The notes under the pieces are model-generated. The model was not told the DNA's origin, made no database searches, and worked only from the letters and a program-made list of their open reading frames with translations. The translations under genes were made by a program, and so were the position numbers. Below are positions 45,209 to 54,989 of a stretch of 64,000 nt of DNA, in pieces (the first letter of the stretch is position 1; every line of letters starts with the position of its first letter). This DNA comes from Solilutibacter tolerans (GTDB taxonomy: Bacteria; Pseudomonadota; Gammaproteobacteria; Xanthomonadales; Xanthomonadaceae), in the NCBI RefSeq assembly GCF_900155935.1, contig NZ_FTLW01000005.1:176716-240715 (forward strand), written 5' to 3'.

Positions 45209-47581
45209 TCAGTTGCGCAGCGGCTTGCCGGTCTTGAGCATGTGCTCGATCCGGGCTTGGGTCTTGGGTTGCTGCGCCAGTTCGACGAAATGCTTGCGTT
45301 CGAGGCGGATCAACCATTCCTCGTCGACGGTCGAATTGCGGTCCACTTCGCCGCCGCAAATCACGGTGGCGATGCGGGAAGCGAGCTCGTAGTCGTATTC
45401 GCTGATGAAGCGACCTTCCAGCATGTTGACCAGCATCATCTTGAAGGTAGCGATGCCGACGTCACCGGCGACACGAATATTGCGCGCCGGCAGCGGCGGG
45501 CGATAACCGGCTTCGGCCATCGCGAGGGCTTCGGCCTTGGCGATCTCGAGCAGCTCGAAGGCGTTCATGACCACACGATCGCCCGGACGCATCAGGCCCA
45601 GCTCCTTGGCATCCAACGCGGACGTAGAAACCTTGGCCATGGCAGCACATTCGAAGCCCTTCTTGAGTTCGGCGAAGACATCGCCATTCGGGCCCGCGGC
45701 CTGTGACGCGCGTACGGCAAATTCCTTCAATCCACCACCGGCCGGCAACAAGCCAACGCCGGCTTCAACCAAGCCGATGTAGCTCTCCAGGTGCGCGACG
45801 GTCTTGGCCGAGTGCATCTGGAATTCGCAGCCGCCGCCCAGTGCCAAACCGCGCACGGCGGTGACGACCGGCACCAGCGAGTACTTGATCGCCTGGCTGG
45901 TCTTCTGGAAGTTGGCGACCATCGCCTCGAACTGATCGATCTTGCCGTCCTTCACCAGGCCCAGCGCACCGGCGAGGTCGGCGCCGGCCGAGAACGGCTC
46001 GGCGGCCTGCCAGATCACCATGCCCTTGAATTGCTTCTCGGCGATGCGGATCGCTTCCTGCACGCCGTTGAGGACGTGATCATTGACGGTGTGCAGCTTG
46101 GTTTTGAAGCTGAGCACGGCGATGTCGTCGCCGTCATCGGCCCACAGGCGGACGCCTTCGTTTTCCCACACGGTCTTGCCTTGTACGGGCTTCTCGCCCA
46201 GCACCGGATCAGCGAAACGCTGGCGCTGGTAGACGGGCAGGGCAGAGCGCGCGACGACCTTGTCCTGCGTCGGGCTATAGCTGCCTTCGGCGCTGTACAC
46301 GCCATCGCGCGACAACACCCAAGCAGGCAGCGGCGCACTGCTCATCGCCTTGCCGGCGGCGATGTCTTCGTTGATCCATTCGGCGACCTGCTTCCAGCCG
46401 GCGGCCTGCCAGGTCTCGAACGGACCGAGCTTCCAGCCGTAACCCCAGCGGATGGCGAGGTCCACGTCGCGCGCGGTCTCGGCGATGTCACCCAGGTGGT
46501 AGGCGGCGTAGTGGAACAGGTCGCGGAAAATCGCCCACAGGAACTTCGCCTGCGGATGCTCGCTAGCACGCAGCGCGGCGAACTTCTTCGCCGGGTCCTT
46601 TTCCTTGAGGATTTCGACCACTTCCGGCGCGGCGCCATCGCCCTGGGCAACGTAGTCCTGCTTGGCAACATCCAGCACCAGGATGTCCTTGCCGACCTTG
46701 CGATAGATACCGGCACCGGTCTTCTGGCCCAACGCGCCCTTGTCGACCAGCGCCTTCAACCACGCCGGTGCAGCAAAGTATTGGTGCCACGGGTCTTCCG
46801 GCAGGGTGTCAGCCATCGTCTTGATGACGTGCCCCATGGTGTCGAGGCCGACGACATCGGCGGTGCGATACGTCGCGGATTTCGGGCGGCCCAGCAGCGG
46901 GCCGGTCAGCGCATCGACGGTGTCGAAGCCGAGGTTCGACTGCGCGGTGTGATGCATCGTCGCGAGGATAGAGAACACGCCGATGCGGTTGCCGATGAAG
47001 TTCGGCGTATCGCGGCCGATCACCACGCCCTTGCCGACGTAAGTAGTCAGGAAGCTTTCCAGACCGTCCATCACCGTTTGATCGGTGTATTTGGTTGGGA
47101 TAAGTTCCACCAGATACATATAACGCGGCGGGTTGAAGAAGTGCACGCCGCAGAAGCGGTAGCGCAACTCTTCCGGCAGCACGTCGGCCAACTTGTTGAT
47201 GCCAAGGCCCGAGGTGTTCGAAGCCAGCACCGCGTGTGCGGGGACGTGCGGCGCTATCTTCTTGTACAGATCCTGCTTCCAATCCATGCGCTCGGCGATA
47301 GCTTCGATTACCAGGTCACAGCTTTCGAGGAGGCCCAGGTCGGTCTCGTAGTTGGCCGGGACGATGGCTTCGGCCAGCGACTTCACACCGAGCGGTGCCG
47401 GCGAGAGCTTGGTCAGGTTGGCGATGGCCTTTTGCACGATACCGTTCTTGTCGCCTTCTTTGGCAGGCAGGTCGAACAGGACGGTGTCGATGCCGGCGTT
47501 GACGAGTTGCGCAGCAATCTGCGCACCCATCACGCCCGCGCCCAGGACGGCAACGCGACGGATCAGGAGTTTTTCGGACAT
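45209..47581 (-). CDS. fadB: 3-hydroxyacyl-CoA dehydrogenase / enoyl-CoA hydratase
   Basis: A 790-residue bifunctional enzyme with reversed domain order compared with E. coli FadB. The NAD-binding dehydrogenase domains come first (RRVAVLGAGVMGAQIAAQLV, ASNTSGLGI, RFCGVHFFNPPRYM) at about 1-400. The crotonase fold with SAGADLAGALG and GLALGGGCEFQMHSA comes near residues 480-700. This order is that of FadN-type and xanthomonad enzymes. It catalyses hydration and NAD-dependent oxidation of fatty acyl-CoAs. It is preceded by a TetR gene (54-base gap) and followed by fadA. Confidence 0.93.
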   Translation of the reverse strand: MSEKLLIRRVAVLGAGVMGAQIAAQLVNAGIDTVLFDLPAKEGDKNGIVQKAIANLTKLSPAPLGVKSLAEAIVPANYETDLGLLESCDLVIEAIAERMDWKQDLYKKIAPHVPAHAVLASNTSGLGINKLADVLPEELRYRFCGVHFFNPPRYMYLVELIPTKYTDQTVMDGLESFLTTYVGKGVVIGRDTPNFIGNRIGVFSILATMHHTAQSNLGFDTVDALTGPLLGRPKSATYRTADVVGLDTMGHVIKTMADTLPEDPWHQYFAAPAWLKALVDKGALGQKTGAGIYRKVGKDILVLDVAKQDYVAQGDGAAPEVVEILKEKDPAKKFAALRASEHPQAKFLWAIFRDLFHYAAYHLGDIAETARDVDLAIRWGYGWKLGPFETWQAAGWKQVAEWINEDIAAGKAMSSAPLPAWVLSRDGVYSAEGSYSPTQDKVVARSALPVYQRQRFADPVLGEKPVQGKTVWENEGVRLWADDGDDIAVLSFKTKLHTVNDHVLNGVQEAIRIAEKQFKGMVIWQAAEPFSAGADLAGALGLVKDGKIDQFEAMVANFQKTSQAIKYSLVPVVTAVRGLALGGGCEFQMHSAKTVAHLESYIGLVEAGVGLLPAGGGLKEFAVRASQAAGPNGDVFAELKKGFECAAMAKVSTSALDAKELGLMRPGDRVVMNAFELLEIAKAEALAMAEAGYRPPLPARNIRVAGDVGIATFKMMLVNMLEGRFISEYDYELASRIATVICGGEVDRNSTVDEEWLIRLERKHFVELAQQPKTQARIEHMLKTGKPLRN

Positions 47582-47635
47582 GTCAGGCTCCAGGGAGAGA
47601 AAGGACCGGCCGGGTCACCCCAGCACGGGAACGGG

Positions 47636-48259
47636 TCAGGGGGTGGCCTTGAGGCCGGCGGCGGCAAAGGCGATCAATTCATCCGCCGCGCGCTGCCGAT
47701 GGGTTTCTTCGGATACGCCATGAGGGCGCTTGATCGCCCCGAAATCCGCCATGGCATAGGTCAGGGCGCCGGCCAGGAAGTCCAGCCGCCAATACAGCTG
47801 CTCTTTACTCAGTTCGGGCAGGCAGGTCGCCAGCGCCTTGGCGAAATCGCGCTGGACGTGGCCATAACGGGCGGAGAGGAATGCCCGCAGGCCGTCGTTC
47901 TTCTCGGCGTAGGCACGGGCGATGACGCGGATGAAGGCCACACCGCCGCCGCGATCCTGCGACACGGCGAGGGCAGGGATCACGAAGGCACGCAGGATTG
48001 GCTCGATGGCACCGGGTTGGGCTGCAACCGCTTGTTCCAACAGGGAAATTCGGGCGTCACTCATCTCGTCCATACGCCGCCGGAATACCTCATTGATGAG
48101 GTTTTCCTTGCTGCCGAAGTGATAATTGACCGCCGCTATGTTCACATCCGCGCGGCTGGTGACCTCGCGCAGGGAAGTGCCGGCGAAGCCTTGCTGGGCG
48201 AACAGCCCCTCGGCGGCATTGAGGATGCGGTCCTTGGTGCTGAACTGGGTCGTGGACAT
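47636..48259 (-). CDS. TetR family regulator, probable control of the fad operon
   Basis: A 207-residue regulator. The helix-turn-helix lies at about 8-55 (TKDRILNAAEGLFAQQGFAG and NIAAVNYHFGSKENLI), and the ligand domain follows. ATG 48259 gives the usual short N-terminus; the frame is open another 20 codons upstream. It is the first gene of the TetR-fadB-fadA unit, so it probably regulates that unit and itself, with acyl-CoA as the likely ligand by analogy with PsrA/FadR-type TetR proteins. A candidate operator lies just upstream of the ATG. Confidence 0.88.
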   Translation of the reverse strand: MSTTQFSTKDRILNAAEGLFAQQGFAGTSLREVTSRADVNIAAVNYHFGSKENLINEVFRRRMDEMSDARISLLEQAVAAQPGAIEPILRAFVIPALAVSQDRGGGVAFIRVIARAYAEKNDGLRAFLSARYGHVQRDFAKALATCLPELSKEQLYWRLDFLAGALTYAMADFGAIKRPHGVSEETHRQRAADELIAFAAAGLKATP

Positions 48260-48275
48260 GCCTGCAACGCTCGAT

Positions 48276-48287
48276 TCAAACAGTTGA
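48276..48287. promoter_or_regulatory. Candidate TetR operator
   Basis: TCAA-ACAG-TTGA is a short inverted repeat 17 bases before the TetR ATG. It resembles the CAAAC/GTTTG half-sites bound by PsrA-type regulators. It is short, so chance occurrence is possible. Confidence 0.3.
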
Positions 48288-48486
48288 TTGACTTTGCGCC
48301 ATCCGGTGAGCGGCGTCAAGGGCCGGGAGCGCGCAGAACCGGTTTAGTAAGGATGTGTACGTAGCGTCAAGCATTCGTTAGACTGTTTGGTGAATATTCC
48401 GCTAAGCCCGCGATTTTTCGCAGATTTGGCATCCACCACCCGAACCGCGGGCGTTTGCCCGTGGCCCAGAGAAGCCGGAGACCCCC

Positions 48487-48912
48487 ATGGCGCAGGAGCG
48501 CACCCTTTCCATCATCAAACCCGATGCCGTTGCCAAGAACGTGATCGGCGAAATCTATTCGCGTTTCGAGAAGAATGGCCTGAAGGTCATCGCTTCGAAG
48601 ATGAAGCAGTTGTCGAAGCAGGAAGCCGAAGGTTTCTATGCCGTGCATCGTGAGCGTCCGTTCTTCGGCGCGCTGGTGAACTTCATGATCTCCGGCCCGG
48701 TGATGATCCAGGTGCTGGAAGGCGAGGGCGCGGTGCTGAAGAACCGTGACCTGATGGGCGCGACCAATCCGAAGGAAGCGGCCGCCGGCACGATTCGTGC
48801 AGACTTCGCGGACTCCATCGATGCGAATGCCGTGCATGGTTCGGACTCGCTGGAGAACGCTGCGATCGAGATCGCGTACTTCTTCCCGGCCACGGACGTT
48901 TTGTCCCGCTAA
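48487..48912 (+). CDS. ndk: Nucleoside diphosphate kinase
   Basis: A 141-residue kinase that balances nucleoside triphosphates. It starts [20 protein letters not shown], and the active-site His is in [16 protein letters not shown], the family signature. The length is standard. It is divergent from the TetR-fad unit, with 227 bases between that hold no clear gene. It precedes rlmN by four bases, a conserved order. Confidence 0.98.
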   Translation: MAQERTLSIIKPDAVAKNVIGEIYSRFEKNGLKVIASKMKQLSKQEAEGFYAVHRERPFFGALVNFMISGPVMIQVLEGEGAVLKNRDLMGATNPKEAAAGTIRADFADSIDANAVHGSDSLENAAIEIAYFFPATDVLSR

Positions 48913-48916
48913 TGCC

Positions 48917-50071
48917 ATGAACGACGCGCAGCCCAAGCAGAATTTGCTGGAGCTGGACCGTGATGGTCTGGAGCGCTTCTTCGTCGAAACCCTCGACGAG
49001 AAGCGCTTTCGCGCGCACCAGGTGATGAAGTGGATCCATCATCGACACGTCACCACGTTCGATGAAATGACCGATCTCGGCAAAGCGCTTCGCGCCAAGC
49101 TTGAACAACACGCCGAGATCATCGTGCCGAATGTCTTGTTCGACAAAGGGTCGGAAGACGGCACGCATAAATGGCTGCTGGGCATGGATGGCGGCAACGC
49201 CATCGAAACCGTCTACATCCCCGACAAGGGCCGCGGCACGCTATGCGTCTCCTCGCAGGTGGGCTGCGCGCTCAACTGCACGTTCTGCTCCACCGCCACC
49301 CAAGGCTTCAACCGCAACCTGTCCACCGCCGAGATCATCGGCCAGGTGTGGGCGGCGGGTCGCCACCTCGGCAACGTGCCGCATCGCGAACGTCGTCTCA
49401 CCAATGTGGTGATGATGGGGATGGGCGAGCCGCTGATGAATTTCGACAACGTCGTGCGCGCGATGAGCGTGATGCGCGACGATCTGGGCTACGGCCTGGC
49501 CAACAAGCGCGTCACGCTATCGACCGCGGGTCTGGTGCCGATGATCGATCGCCTCGCCAACGAGAGCGACGTGTCCCTGGCCGTCTCGCTCCATGCGCCA
49601 TTCGATGACCTGCGCAACGAGCTCGTCCCGCTCAACAAGAAATACGACATCGCCACCTTGATGGATGCCTGCGTGCGTTACGCGCAGCGCAAGAAAGGCG
49701 AATCGGTGACGTTTGAATACACGCTGATGCGCGGCGTCAATGATCAACCCGAGCATGCGCGTGCGCTCTCCAAGTTGATGCGCGATTTCGACCGTCGCGT
49801 GCAAATGAGCGATGCGGCCAAGGTCAACCTGATCCCGTTCAATCCCTTCCCGGGTACACGCTACGAGCGTTCGTCATCCGACGACATCCGTGCGTTCCAG
49901 AAGGTGCTCAACAACGCCGGCCTCGTTGCGCCGGTGCGCCGCACGCGCGGCGATGATATCGATGCCGCGTGCGGTCAGCTGAAAGGCCAGGTGCTCGATC
50001 GCACCCGTCGCCAGGCCGAACATGCCAAGCGCCTGAAAGCGCAGGAAGGAGGCGTCGATGCTGCGGCTTGA
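48917..50071 (+). CDS. rlmN: 23S rRNA / tRNA (adenine-C2)-methyltransferase RlmN
   Basis: A 384-residue radical SAM enzyme that methylates A2503 of 23S rRNA and A37 of some tRNAs. The cluster motif CALNCTFC is in [19 protein letters not shown], and [13 protein letters not shown] and [14 protein letters not shown] follow. The second-Cys region near the C-terminus ([10 protein letters not shown]) supplies the methyl-carrying Cys. ATG 48917 is four bases after the ndk stop. The 3' end overlaps pilW by 14 bases. Confidence 0.96.
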   Translation: MNDAQPKQNLLELDRDGLERFFVETLDEKRFRAHQVMKWIHHRHVTTFDEMTDLGKALRAKLEQHAEIIVPNVLFDKGSEDGTHKWLLGMDGGNAIETVYIPDKGRGTLCVSSQVGCALNCTFCSTATQGFNRNLSTAEIIGQVWAAGRHLGNVPHRERRLTNVVMMGMGEPLMNFDNVVRAMSVMRDDLGYGLANKRVTLSTAGLVPMIDRLANESDVSLAVSLHAPFDDLRNELVPLNKKYDIATLMDACVRYAQRKKGESVTFEYTLMRGVNDQPEHARALSKLMRDFDRRVQMSDAAKVNLIPFNPFPGTRYERSSSDDIRAFQKVLNNAGLVAPVRRTRGDDIDAACGQLKGQVLDRTRRQAEHAKRLKAQEGGVDAAA

Positions 50072-50873
50072 TCGTCTCCTGTTGAGTGTCGCGATCGCGG
50101 GCGGACTTTTGTTTGCGTCTGGGTGCAGCCGTCTGACCTTCGTAAAGCCAGATTTGAGCAAGATGGAAGTCGAGCAGGTGCGCCAACCGGTGCGCGCGCG
50201 TGACAACGCCGCGGTCAAGGCGCGGGAATCTGCTTATCAGCTGGTCGCGGCGGCATCGACCGCCTATCAGCAAGGCGACATCGTCGGGGCGGAGAAAAAT
50301 GCACGTGCCGCCTTGAAGGCGGACCCGAAATCCATCGATGCGCACACCTTGATGGGCGTGATCGCCGGGCAGCGCCGACGCACGGCCGAATCAGGTGACT
50401 GGCTGAAGAAAGCGGCGCAACTTTCACAAGGCCGTCCGGCCGAAGCATCCAATTACGGCACTTGGTTGTGTGCCAATGGCGATGCCGCAGGCTCGCTTCA
50501 ATATTTCGATTACGCGGCGCAAAACCAAGCAGGCGAAGATCGTGCCGCTAGTTTGGCCAATGCCGGCACCTGCGCGTTGGGCGTTGGCATGGAACAGCGC
50601 GCCGACACCTACCTCCAGCAAGCGATCCAGTACGACCCGCAAAGCGCGCTTGCGCTTGAGTCCCTCGCTAACCTGTCGCTCAAGCGAGGCCGGGCGATGG
50701 ATGCACGCGCCTATATCGAGCGCCGTTTGGATTTGCCGCCGGTGAGCGCATCCGCCCTCTCGACCGCAGCCGACGTCGAAAGTCGCTTGGGAGACACGCG
50801 CGCTGCCGCGATGTATCAGCAACGTCTCCGCTCCGAATTTCCTAACACCAACACCCCGCCTCCCGGGAACTGA
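50058..50873 (+). CDS. pilW: Type IV pilus biogenesis/stability protein PilW (PilF)
   Basis: A 271-residue lipoprotein. The signal peptide ends in LLFASGC (lipidated C23), followed by four to five TPR repeats (about 60-250: [20 protein letters not shown] and [18 protein letters not shown]). It assists assembly of the PilQ secretin in the outer membrane. The gene order rlmN-pilW-rodZ supports this over a generic TPR protein. Its ATG lies inside rlmN. Confidence 0.87.
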   Translation: MLRLDRLLLSVAIAGGLLFASGCSRLTFVKPDLSKMEVEQVRQPVRARDNAAVKARESAYQLVAAASTAYQQGDIVGAEKNARAALKADPKSIDAHTLMGVIAGQRRRTAESGDWLKKAAQLSQGRPAEASNYGTWLCANGDAAGSLQYFDYAAQNQAGEDRAASLANAGTCALGVGMEQRADTYLQQAIQYDPQSALALESLANLSLKRGRAMDARAYIERRLDLPPVSASALSTAADVESRLGDTRAAAMYQQRLRSEFPNTNTPPPGN

Positions 50874-50878
50874 CTGCC

Positions 50879-51652
50879 ATGACCATTTCCATGAGCAACG
50901 ACAACACCTTAGCCTGCGGGCAACGCCTGCAAGCGGCACGAGAGCAAGCAGGATGGAGCCTGGAAGAAGCGAGCGTCCAATCGCGCATGCCCATTCGTGC
51001 ACTTTCTGCGCTGGAAAGCGGAGAGTGGTCGAAGTTGGGCGCTCCGGTTTTCGTGCGTGGGCAGCTGCGTAGTTACGCCAAGCTGTTGGGCGTGGATGCC
51101 GATGCATTGCTAGCCGAGGCCGATGTTGCCCCGGTTCGTCCGGTTGAGTTGATCACCCGAGAGCACACGCCGGGTTGGGAGCGTTTCTTCAGCCAATTGG
51201 GCAGCAAGATCGTCTATGTGGTGATGACGCTCGGTTTGGCGATTCCGGTTTACATGGTGGCCACGCGCTCGCCGGTGCCGGAGCAATCGCAGCAGGCCTC
51301 CCAGAAGCCCGCGCCAGGCACGGAATTGATGCCGAAGAAGCGCGAGCCCGTCGCAGCCTCAATGACTTCTTTGCCCAAGCCAGCGCCGGCTGCGCTCAGC
51401 TTTGAATTCGATGGTGAAAGTTGGGTTCAGTTCTACGCACCCGATGGCAGCACGCTTGAGAAAGGCCTGATGAAACCGGGCGATCGCCGTCAATTCGCCG
51501 CGGGGCAATTGGGTCGCGCCGTGGTGGGCAATGTCTCCGATGTCAGGGTGGAGCGAGCCGGACAGCCAGTCGACATGACACCCTGGCTCAAGTCGAACGT
51601 TGCCCGCTTTGCGGTATCCTCTGACGGCTCGCCGGTCACCGCGGCCGAGTAA
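50879..51652 (+). CDS. rodZ: Cytoskeleton protein RodZ-like
   Basis: A 257-residue bitopic protein. The N-terminal helix-turn-helix of the RodZ type is at about 12-75 (GQRLQAAREQAGWSLEEASV, FVRGQLRSYAKLLGVD). A membrane helix lies at about 110-126 (IVYVVMTLGLAIPVYMV). A periplasmic domain of the DUF4115 kind is at about 170-250 (ALSFEFDGESWVQFYAPDGS). RodZ binds MreB and keeps rod shape. The start MTISMSNDN has two possible ATGs. It comes five bases after pilW. The usual next genes ispG and hisS are missing here. Confidence 0.88.
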   Translation: MTISMSNDNTLACGQRLQAAREQAGWSLEEASVQSRMPIRALSALESGEWSKLGAPVFVRGQLRSYAKLLGVDADALLAEADVAPVRPVELITREHTPGWERFFSQLGSKIVYVVMTLGLAIPVYMVATRSPVPEQSQQASQKPAPGTELMPKKREPVAASMTSLPKPAPAALSFEFDGESWVQFYAPDGSTLEKGLMKPGDRRQFAAGQLGRAVVGNVSDVRVERAGQPVDMTPWLKSNVARFAVSSDGSPVTAAE

Positions 51653-51658
51653 GCGTCC

Positions 51659-51713
51659 CGCCACCTTGTAGGTGGCGCCCTGAACCAATTTGAGAAACCG
51701 CGCCCGGCGCGGT
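51659..51713 (+). terminator. Two hairpins between rodZ and yfgM
   Basis: CGCCACC (51659-51665) pairs with GGTGGCG (51671-51677) over TTGTA. ACCGCGC (51697-51703) pairs with GCGCGGT (51707-51713) over CCG. Neither has a U-tract. They fill the 77-base gap where ispG and hisS sit in many relatives. Confidence 0.4.
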
Positions 51714-51729
51714 CTGGGTAGCCGTTTCC

Positions 51730-52344
51730 ATGGATGAACTTCTTAACGAACACGAACAAGGCGAGCGCGTCCGTTCGTGGTTGCAAAGCAACGCACTGGG
51801 CCTGATTGGCGGCATCGCCTTGGGTCTTGGCCTGATTTGGGGCTGGGCCTGGTGGAAGCAGCAGCAGGTCAACCAGCGCGACGCCGTTGCCACTGAGTAC
51901 GAGCAATTTACGCAAACCCTGGCCACCAATCCTGATCAGGCAGGCAAGCTGCTCACCGGCAAGCTGGCCGGCACCTCGTATGCCGCCATCGGTGCTTTGG
52001 AGCTGGCCAAAGCCCAAGTGGACGAAGGCAAGGAAGCGGCTGCCCTCGCCACCCTGCAGGCAGCCAAGACCAGCGACCCGATGCTGGCCGAAGTGATTCG
52101 CCAGCGCACCGCCGAGCTCCTGATCTCTGCCGGCAAGGCGGAAGACGCGGTGCGCTTGCTCGGCAAGCCGACGACGCCGGCGGCGCTGGAGGTGCTGGGT
52201 GATGCCCAGGCCAAGCTCGGCAAGCCGGCCGAGGCCCAGGCTTCCTATCGTCAAGCCTTGCGCACACTCGAAGAAGGTTCACCGGAGCGTCAAGTAGTCG
52301 AGCTCAAGCTGGCGGATGTGGGTGGCAGTACCAACGCCTCCTGA
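51730..52344 (+). CDS. yfgM: YfgM family tetratricopeptide protein (ancillary SecYEG translocon subunit)
   Basis: A 204-residue inner-membrane protein. Residues 1-20 are cytoplasmic and acidic (MDELLNEHEQGERVRSWL), a helix at about 24-41 (LGLIGGIALGLGLIWGW) crosses the membrane, and the periplasmic part carries TPR repeats. YfgM contacts PpiD and the SecYEG translocon. The position directly before bamB and der is conserved. The assignment is good by topology and order. Confidence 0.88.
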   Translation: MDELLNEHEQGERVRSWLQSNALGLIGGIALGLGLIWGWAWWKQQQVNQRDAVATEYEQFTQTLATNPDQAGKLLTGKLAGTSYAAIGALELAKAQVDEGKEAAALATLQAAKTSDPMLAEVIRQRTAELLISAGKAEDAVRLLGKPTTPAALEVLGDAQAKLGKPAEAQASYRQALRTLEEGSPERQVVELKLADVGGSTNAS

Positions 52345-52393
52345 TTTGCATCCTGCACCGAATCTTCTTCCTTCCCCCTACAAGGAAAACTGC

Positions 52394-53584
52394 ATGTCTT
52401 CGAATCGTCCCGTCCTTCGCATCCTGGGCATCGCTGCCTGCGTCGTCGCCTTGGGCGGCTGCGCTACCGTCAAGGGCTGGTTCGGCGGCAAGAGCGGGAA
52501 AGAGGCCAAGCCTGCAGCGCTGGTCGAGATCACTCCCGACACCAAGGTCAGCCAGCTGTGGTCCGCCAAACTGGGTGGCAGCGAAGTGCGCGTTGGCGCG
52601 CGTCAGCGTCCGGTGGTGGTGGATGGACGAGTCTATGCGGCCGGTAGTGGCTCGACCGTGCGTGCGCTGGACCTGCAAAGTGGTCAGACCGTCTGGACTT
52701 GGACGGGGGATAAAGATGCGCGCTTCGCCGGTGGTCCGGGTGTGGCCGATGGCATCGTCGCCGTGGGCGGTTTGAATGGTGAAGTCATTGCGCTTGATGC
52801 CGCGACCGGTACCGAGAAGTGGAAAGGCCAGGTACTCAACGAAGTGATCGCGGCCCCGGCTGTGGGCGGCGGCATGGTGTTCGTGCGCTCCAATGATGGC
52901 CGCGTCACCGCTTTCGATGCCGTCACTGGCGAGAAGCGCTGGGATTGGCGTTCGGACATGCCTGCACTGACCGTGCGTGGCAATGCTGGTCTCACTCTTG
53001 GCCCGGGCTTTGTATTCGTCGGCACCGACAATGGTCGCTTGGTCGCGCTTTCGGCGGCCGATGGCAACGAACTGTGGGGCCAGACCATTGCGCAGCCGGA
53101 AGGCCGCAGCGAGCTGGATCGAATGAACGATGTCGATGGTTCGCCTTTGCTTGAGGGCACCACGCTCTATGTAAGCAGCTACAAGCCGCAGACCATGGCC
53201 ATCGACGCTCCCTCCGGCCAACCGATTTGGGTGGCGCAAGATCATGGCGGCGTGGGTGGCGTGGCATCGTCAGGTAGCGGTCGTTTGGCCGTGACCGATG
53301 CACAGGATGTGGTCTGGGCATTGGATGCAACCACCGGCGCAGCGCTGTGGAAGCAGCCCTCGTATCCGCGTCGTGCACTCACTGCGCCGGCTATCGTGGG
53401 CAACCACGTGGTGGTGGGTGATTTCGATGGCTACTTGCATTGGTTCTCGTTGGACGATGGTCACATGAGTGCTCGCGTGCGTACTTCGCGTAAGCCACTG
53501 CGTGCACAGCCGGTGGTGGCTGACGGCATCCTGTTGGTTCAGGACACCGATGGCGGCCTGACTGCCTACCGCGCAGGCCAATAG
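52394..53584 (+). CDS. bamB: Outer membrane protein assembly factor BamB
   Basis: A 396-residue lipoprotein of the BAM complex. The signal ends in VALGGC (lipidated cysteine near residue 23). The mature protein is an eight-bladed beta-propeller with repeated V-x-ALD-x-x-xGxxxW units (VRALDLQSGQTVWTW, VIALDAATGTEKWKG, VTAFDAVTGEKRWDW, VWALDATTGAALWKQ). ATG 52394 precedes the signal peptide; upstream codons in frame overlap yfgM. It is three bases ahead of der. Confidence 0.95.
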   Translation: MSSNRPVLRILGIAACVVALGGCATVKGWFGGKSGKEAKPAALVEITPDTKVSQLWSAKLGGSEVRVGARQRPVVVDGRVYAAGSGSTVRALDLQSGQTVWTWTGDKDARFAGGPGVADGIVAVGGLNGEVIALDAATGTEKWKGQVLNEVIAAPAVGGGMVFVRSNDGRVTAFDAVTGEKRWDWRSDMPALTVRGNAGLTLGPGFVFVGTDNGRLVALSAADGNELWGQTIAQPEGRSELDRMNDVDGSPLLEGTTLYVSSYKPQTMAIDAPSGQPIWVAQDHGGVGGVASSGSGRLAVTDAQDVVWALDATTGAALWKQPSYPRRALTAPAIVGNHVVVGDFDGYLHWFSLDDGHMSARVRTSRKPLRAQPVVADGILLVQDTDGGLTAYRAGQ

Positions 53585-53587
53585 TCC

Positions 53588-54988
53588 ATGTTGCCGACCG
53601 TTGCGCTGGTAGGGCGGCCCAATGTCGGCAAGTCCACGCTCTTCAATGCGCTGACCCGCACTCGCGACGCGCTGGTCCATGATCAGCCAGGCGTGACCCG
53701 TGATCGCCATTACGGTGTCTGTCGCCTACAGGAAGACCGGCCCTTTGTGTTGGTCGATACGGGCGGTATCGCGGGTGATGAGGAAGGTCTGGCTGGTGCC
53801 ACTGCGCGCCAGGCGCGTGCGGCCGCGGAAGAGTCCGATCTCGTCTTGTTCGTCGTTGATGGCCGGGAAGGGCCGTCAGCGCTGGATGACGAAATCCTGA
53901 GCTGGCTGCGCAAATCCGGTCGTCCCGTGCTTTTGGTCGTCAACAAAGTTGATGGCATCGACGCACGCCAGGCCGAAAACGAATTTGCTCGGTACGGCTT
54001 CGAGGACGTGGTGCAAACTGCGGCTTCGCACCGTGCCGGTATCGATGAATTGCTCGATGACGTCTATGCGCGCTTGCCGAATGAAGGCCGCGGCGAATCG
54101 CTGGATACGGATCCAGAGCGCGTGCGCATCGCTTTCATTGGACGCCCGAATGTCGGCAAATCGACCTTGGTGAACCGCATCCTAGGCGAGGAGCGAATGA
54201 TCGCGTCTGACGTGCCGGGCACCACGCGCGATTCGATCGCCGTCGATCTGGAGCGCGATGGTCGCAAATATCGATTGATTGACACCGCCGGCCTGCGCCG
54301 CAAATCGCGCGTCGATGAAGTGGTCGAAAAATTTTCCGCAATCAAGACCCTGCAGGCGATTGAGGAATGCCAGGTCGCCGTGTTGATGTTGGATGCAACC
54401 GAAGGCGTGACGGATCAGGACGCTACTGTGCTGAGCGCGATCCTGGATGCTGGCCGAGCGCTGGTCATCGCTATCAATAAATGGGATGGTCTTAGCGACT
54501 ACCAGCGTCAGCAGGCCGAGGACATGCTCCCGCGCAAGCTCGCCTTCGTCGATTGGGCCGAGGCCGTGCGCATCTCTGCACTGCATGGCTCCGGTCTGCG
54601 TGAGCTTTTCCGTGCAGTGCACCGCGCGCATGCCTCCGCGACCCGCGAGTTCGGCACCAGCGAAGTTACCCGCGCGGTCGAGATTGCCTACGAAACCAAT
54701 CCGCCACCGGTGGTACGTGGCCACGTGGCCAAGATGCGCTTCGCCCATCCGGGCGGCACTAATCCCCCGACCTTCATCGTGCACGGCACTCGCCTTCGCA
54801 CGCTGTCGGATACCTACAAGCGCTATCTGGAGAATTTCTTCCGCAAGCGCTTCAAGCTGGTCGGCACGCCCGTGCGCTTTGTCTTCAAGGAAGGCGAGAA
54901 CCCATACAAGGACAAGAAGAACGTTCTGTCCGATCGCCAAGTGGCCAAGAAGCGCCGGTTGATTCGTCACGTCAAACGAAAGGGTTGA
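53588..54988 (+). CDS. der: Ribosome-associated GTPase Der (EngA)
   Basis: A 466-residue protein with two tandem GTPase domains, each with GRPNVGKST (near residues 8 and 182), DTGG/DTAG and NKVD/NKWD motifs, and a KH-like C-terminal domain ([19 protein letters not shown]). It is needed for 50S subunit maturation. A basic tail ([13 protein letters not shown]) ends the protein. The gene starts three bases after bamB and its stop is one base before the moeB start. Confidence 0.98.
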   Translation: MLPTVALVGRPNVGKSTLFNALTRTRDALVHDQPGVTRDRHYGVCRLQEDRPFVLVDTGGIAGDEEGLAGATARQARAAAEESDLVLFVVDGREGPSALDDEILSWLRKSGRPVLLVVNKVDGIDARQAENEFARYGFEDVVQTAASHRAGIDELLDDVYARLPNEGRGESLDTDPERVRIAFIGRPNVGKSTLVNRILGEERMIASDVPGTTRDSIAVDLERDGRKYRLIDTAGLRRKSRVDEVVEKFSAIKTLQAIEECQVAVLMLDATEGVTDQDATVLSAILDAGRALVIAINKWDGLSDYQRQQAEDMLPRKLAFVDWAEAVRISALHGSGLRELFRAVHRAHASATREFGTSEVTRAVEIAYETNPPPVVRGHVAKMRFAHPGGTNPPTFIVHGTRLRTLSDTYKRYLENFFRKRFKLVGTPVRFVFKEGENPYKDKKNVLSDRQVAKKRRLIRHVKRKG

Positions 54989-54989
54989 A

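Noticed and set aside
45791..48364. An 857-codon open frame on the plus strand, opposite fadB and the TetR gene.
   Set aside because: It mirrors two genes with clear family motifs. Its translation is rich in H, R, G and Q with no recognisable domain, as expected for the antisense of GC-biased codons.
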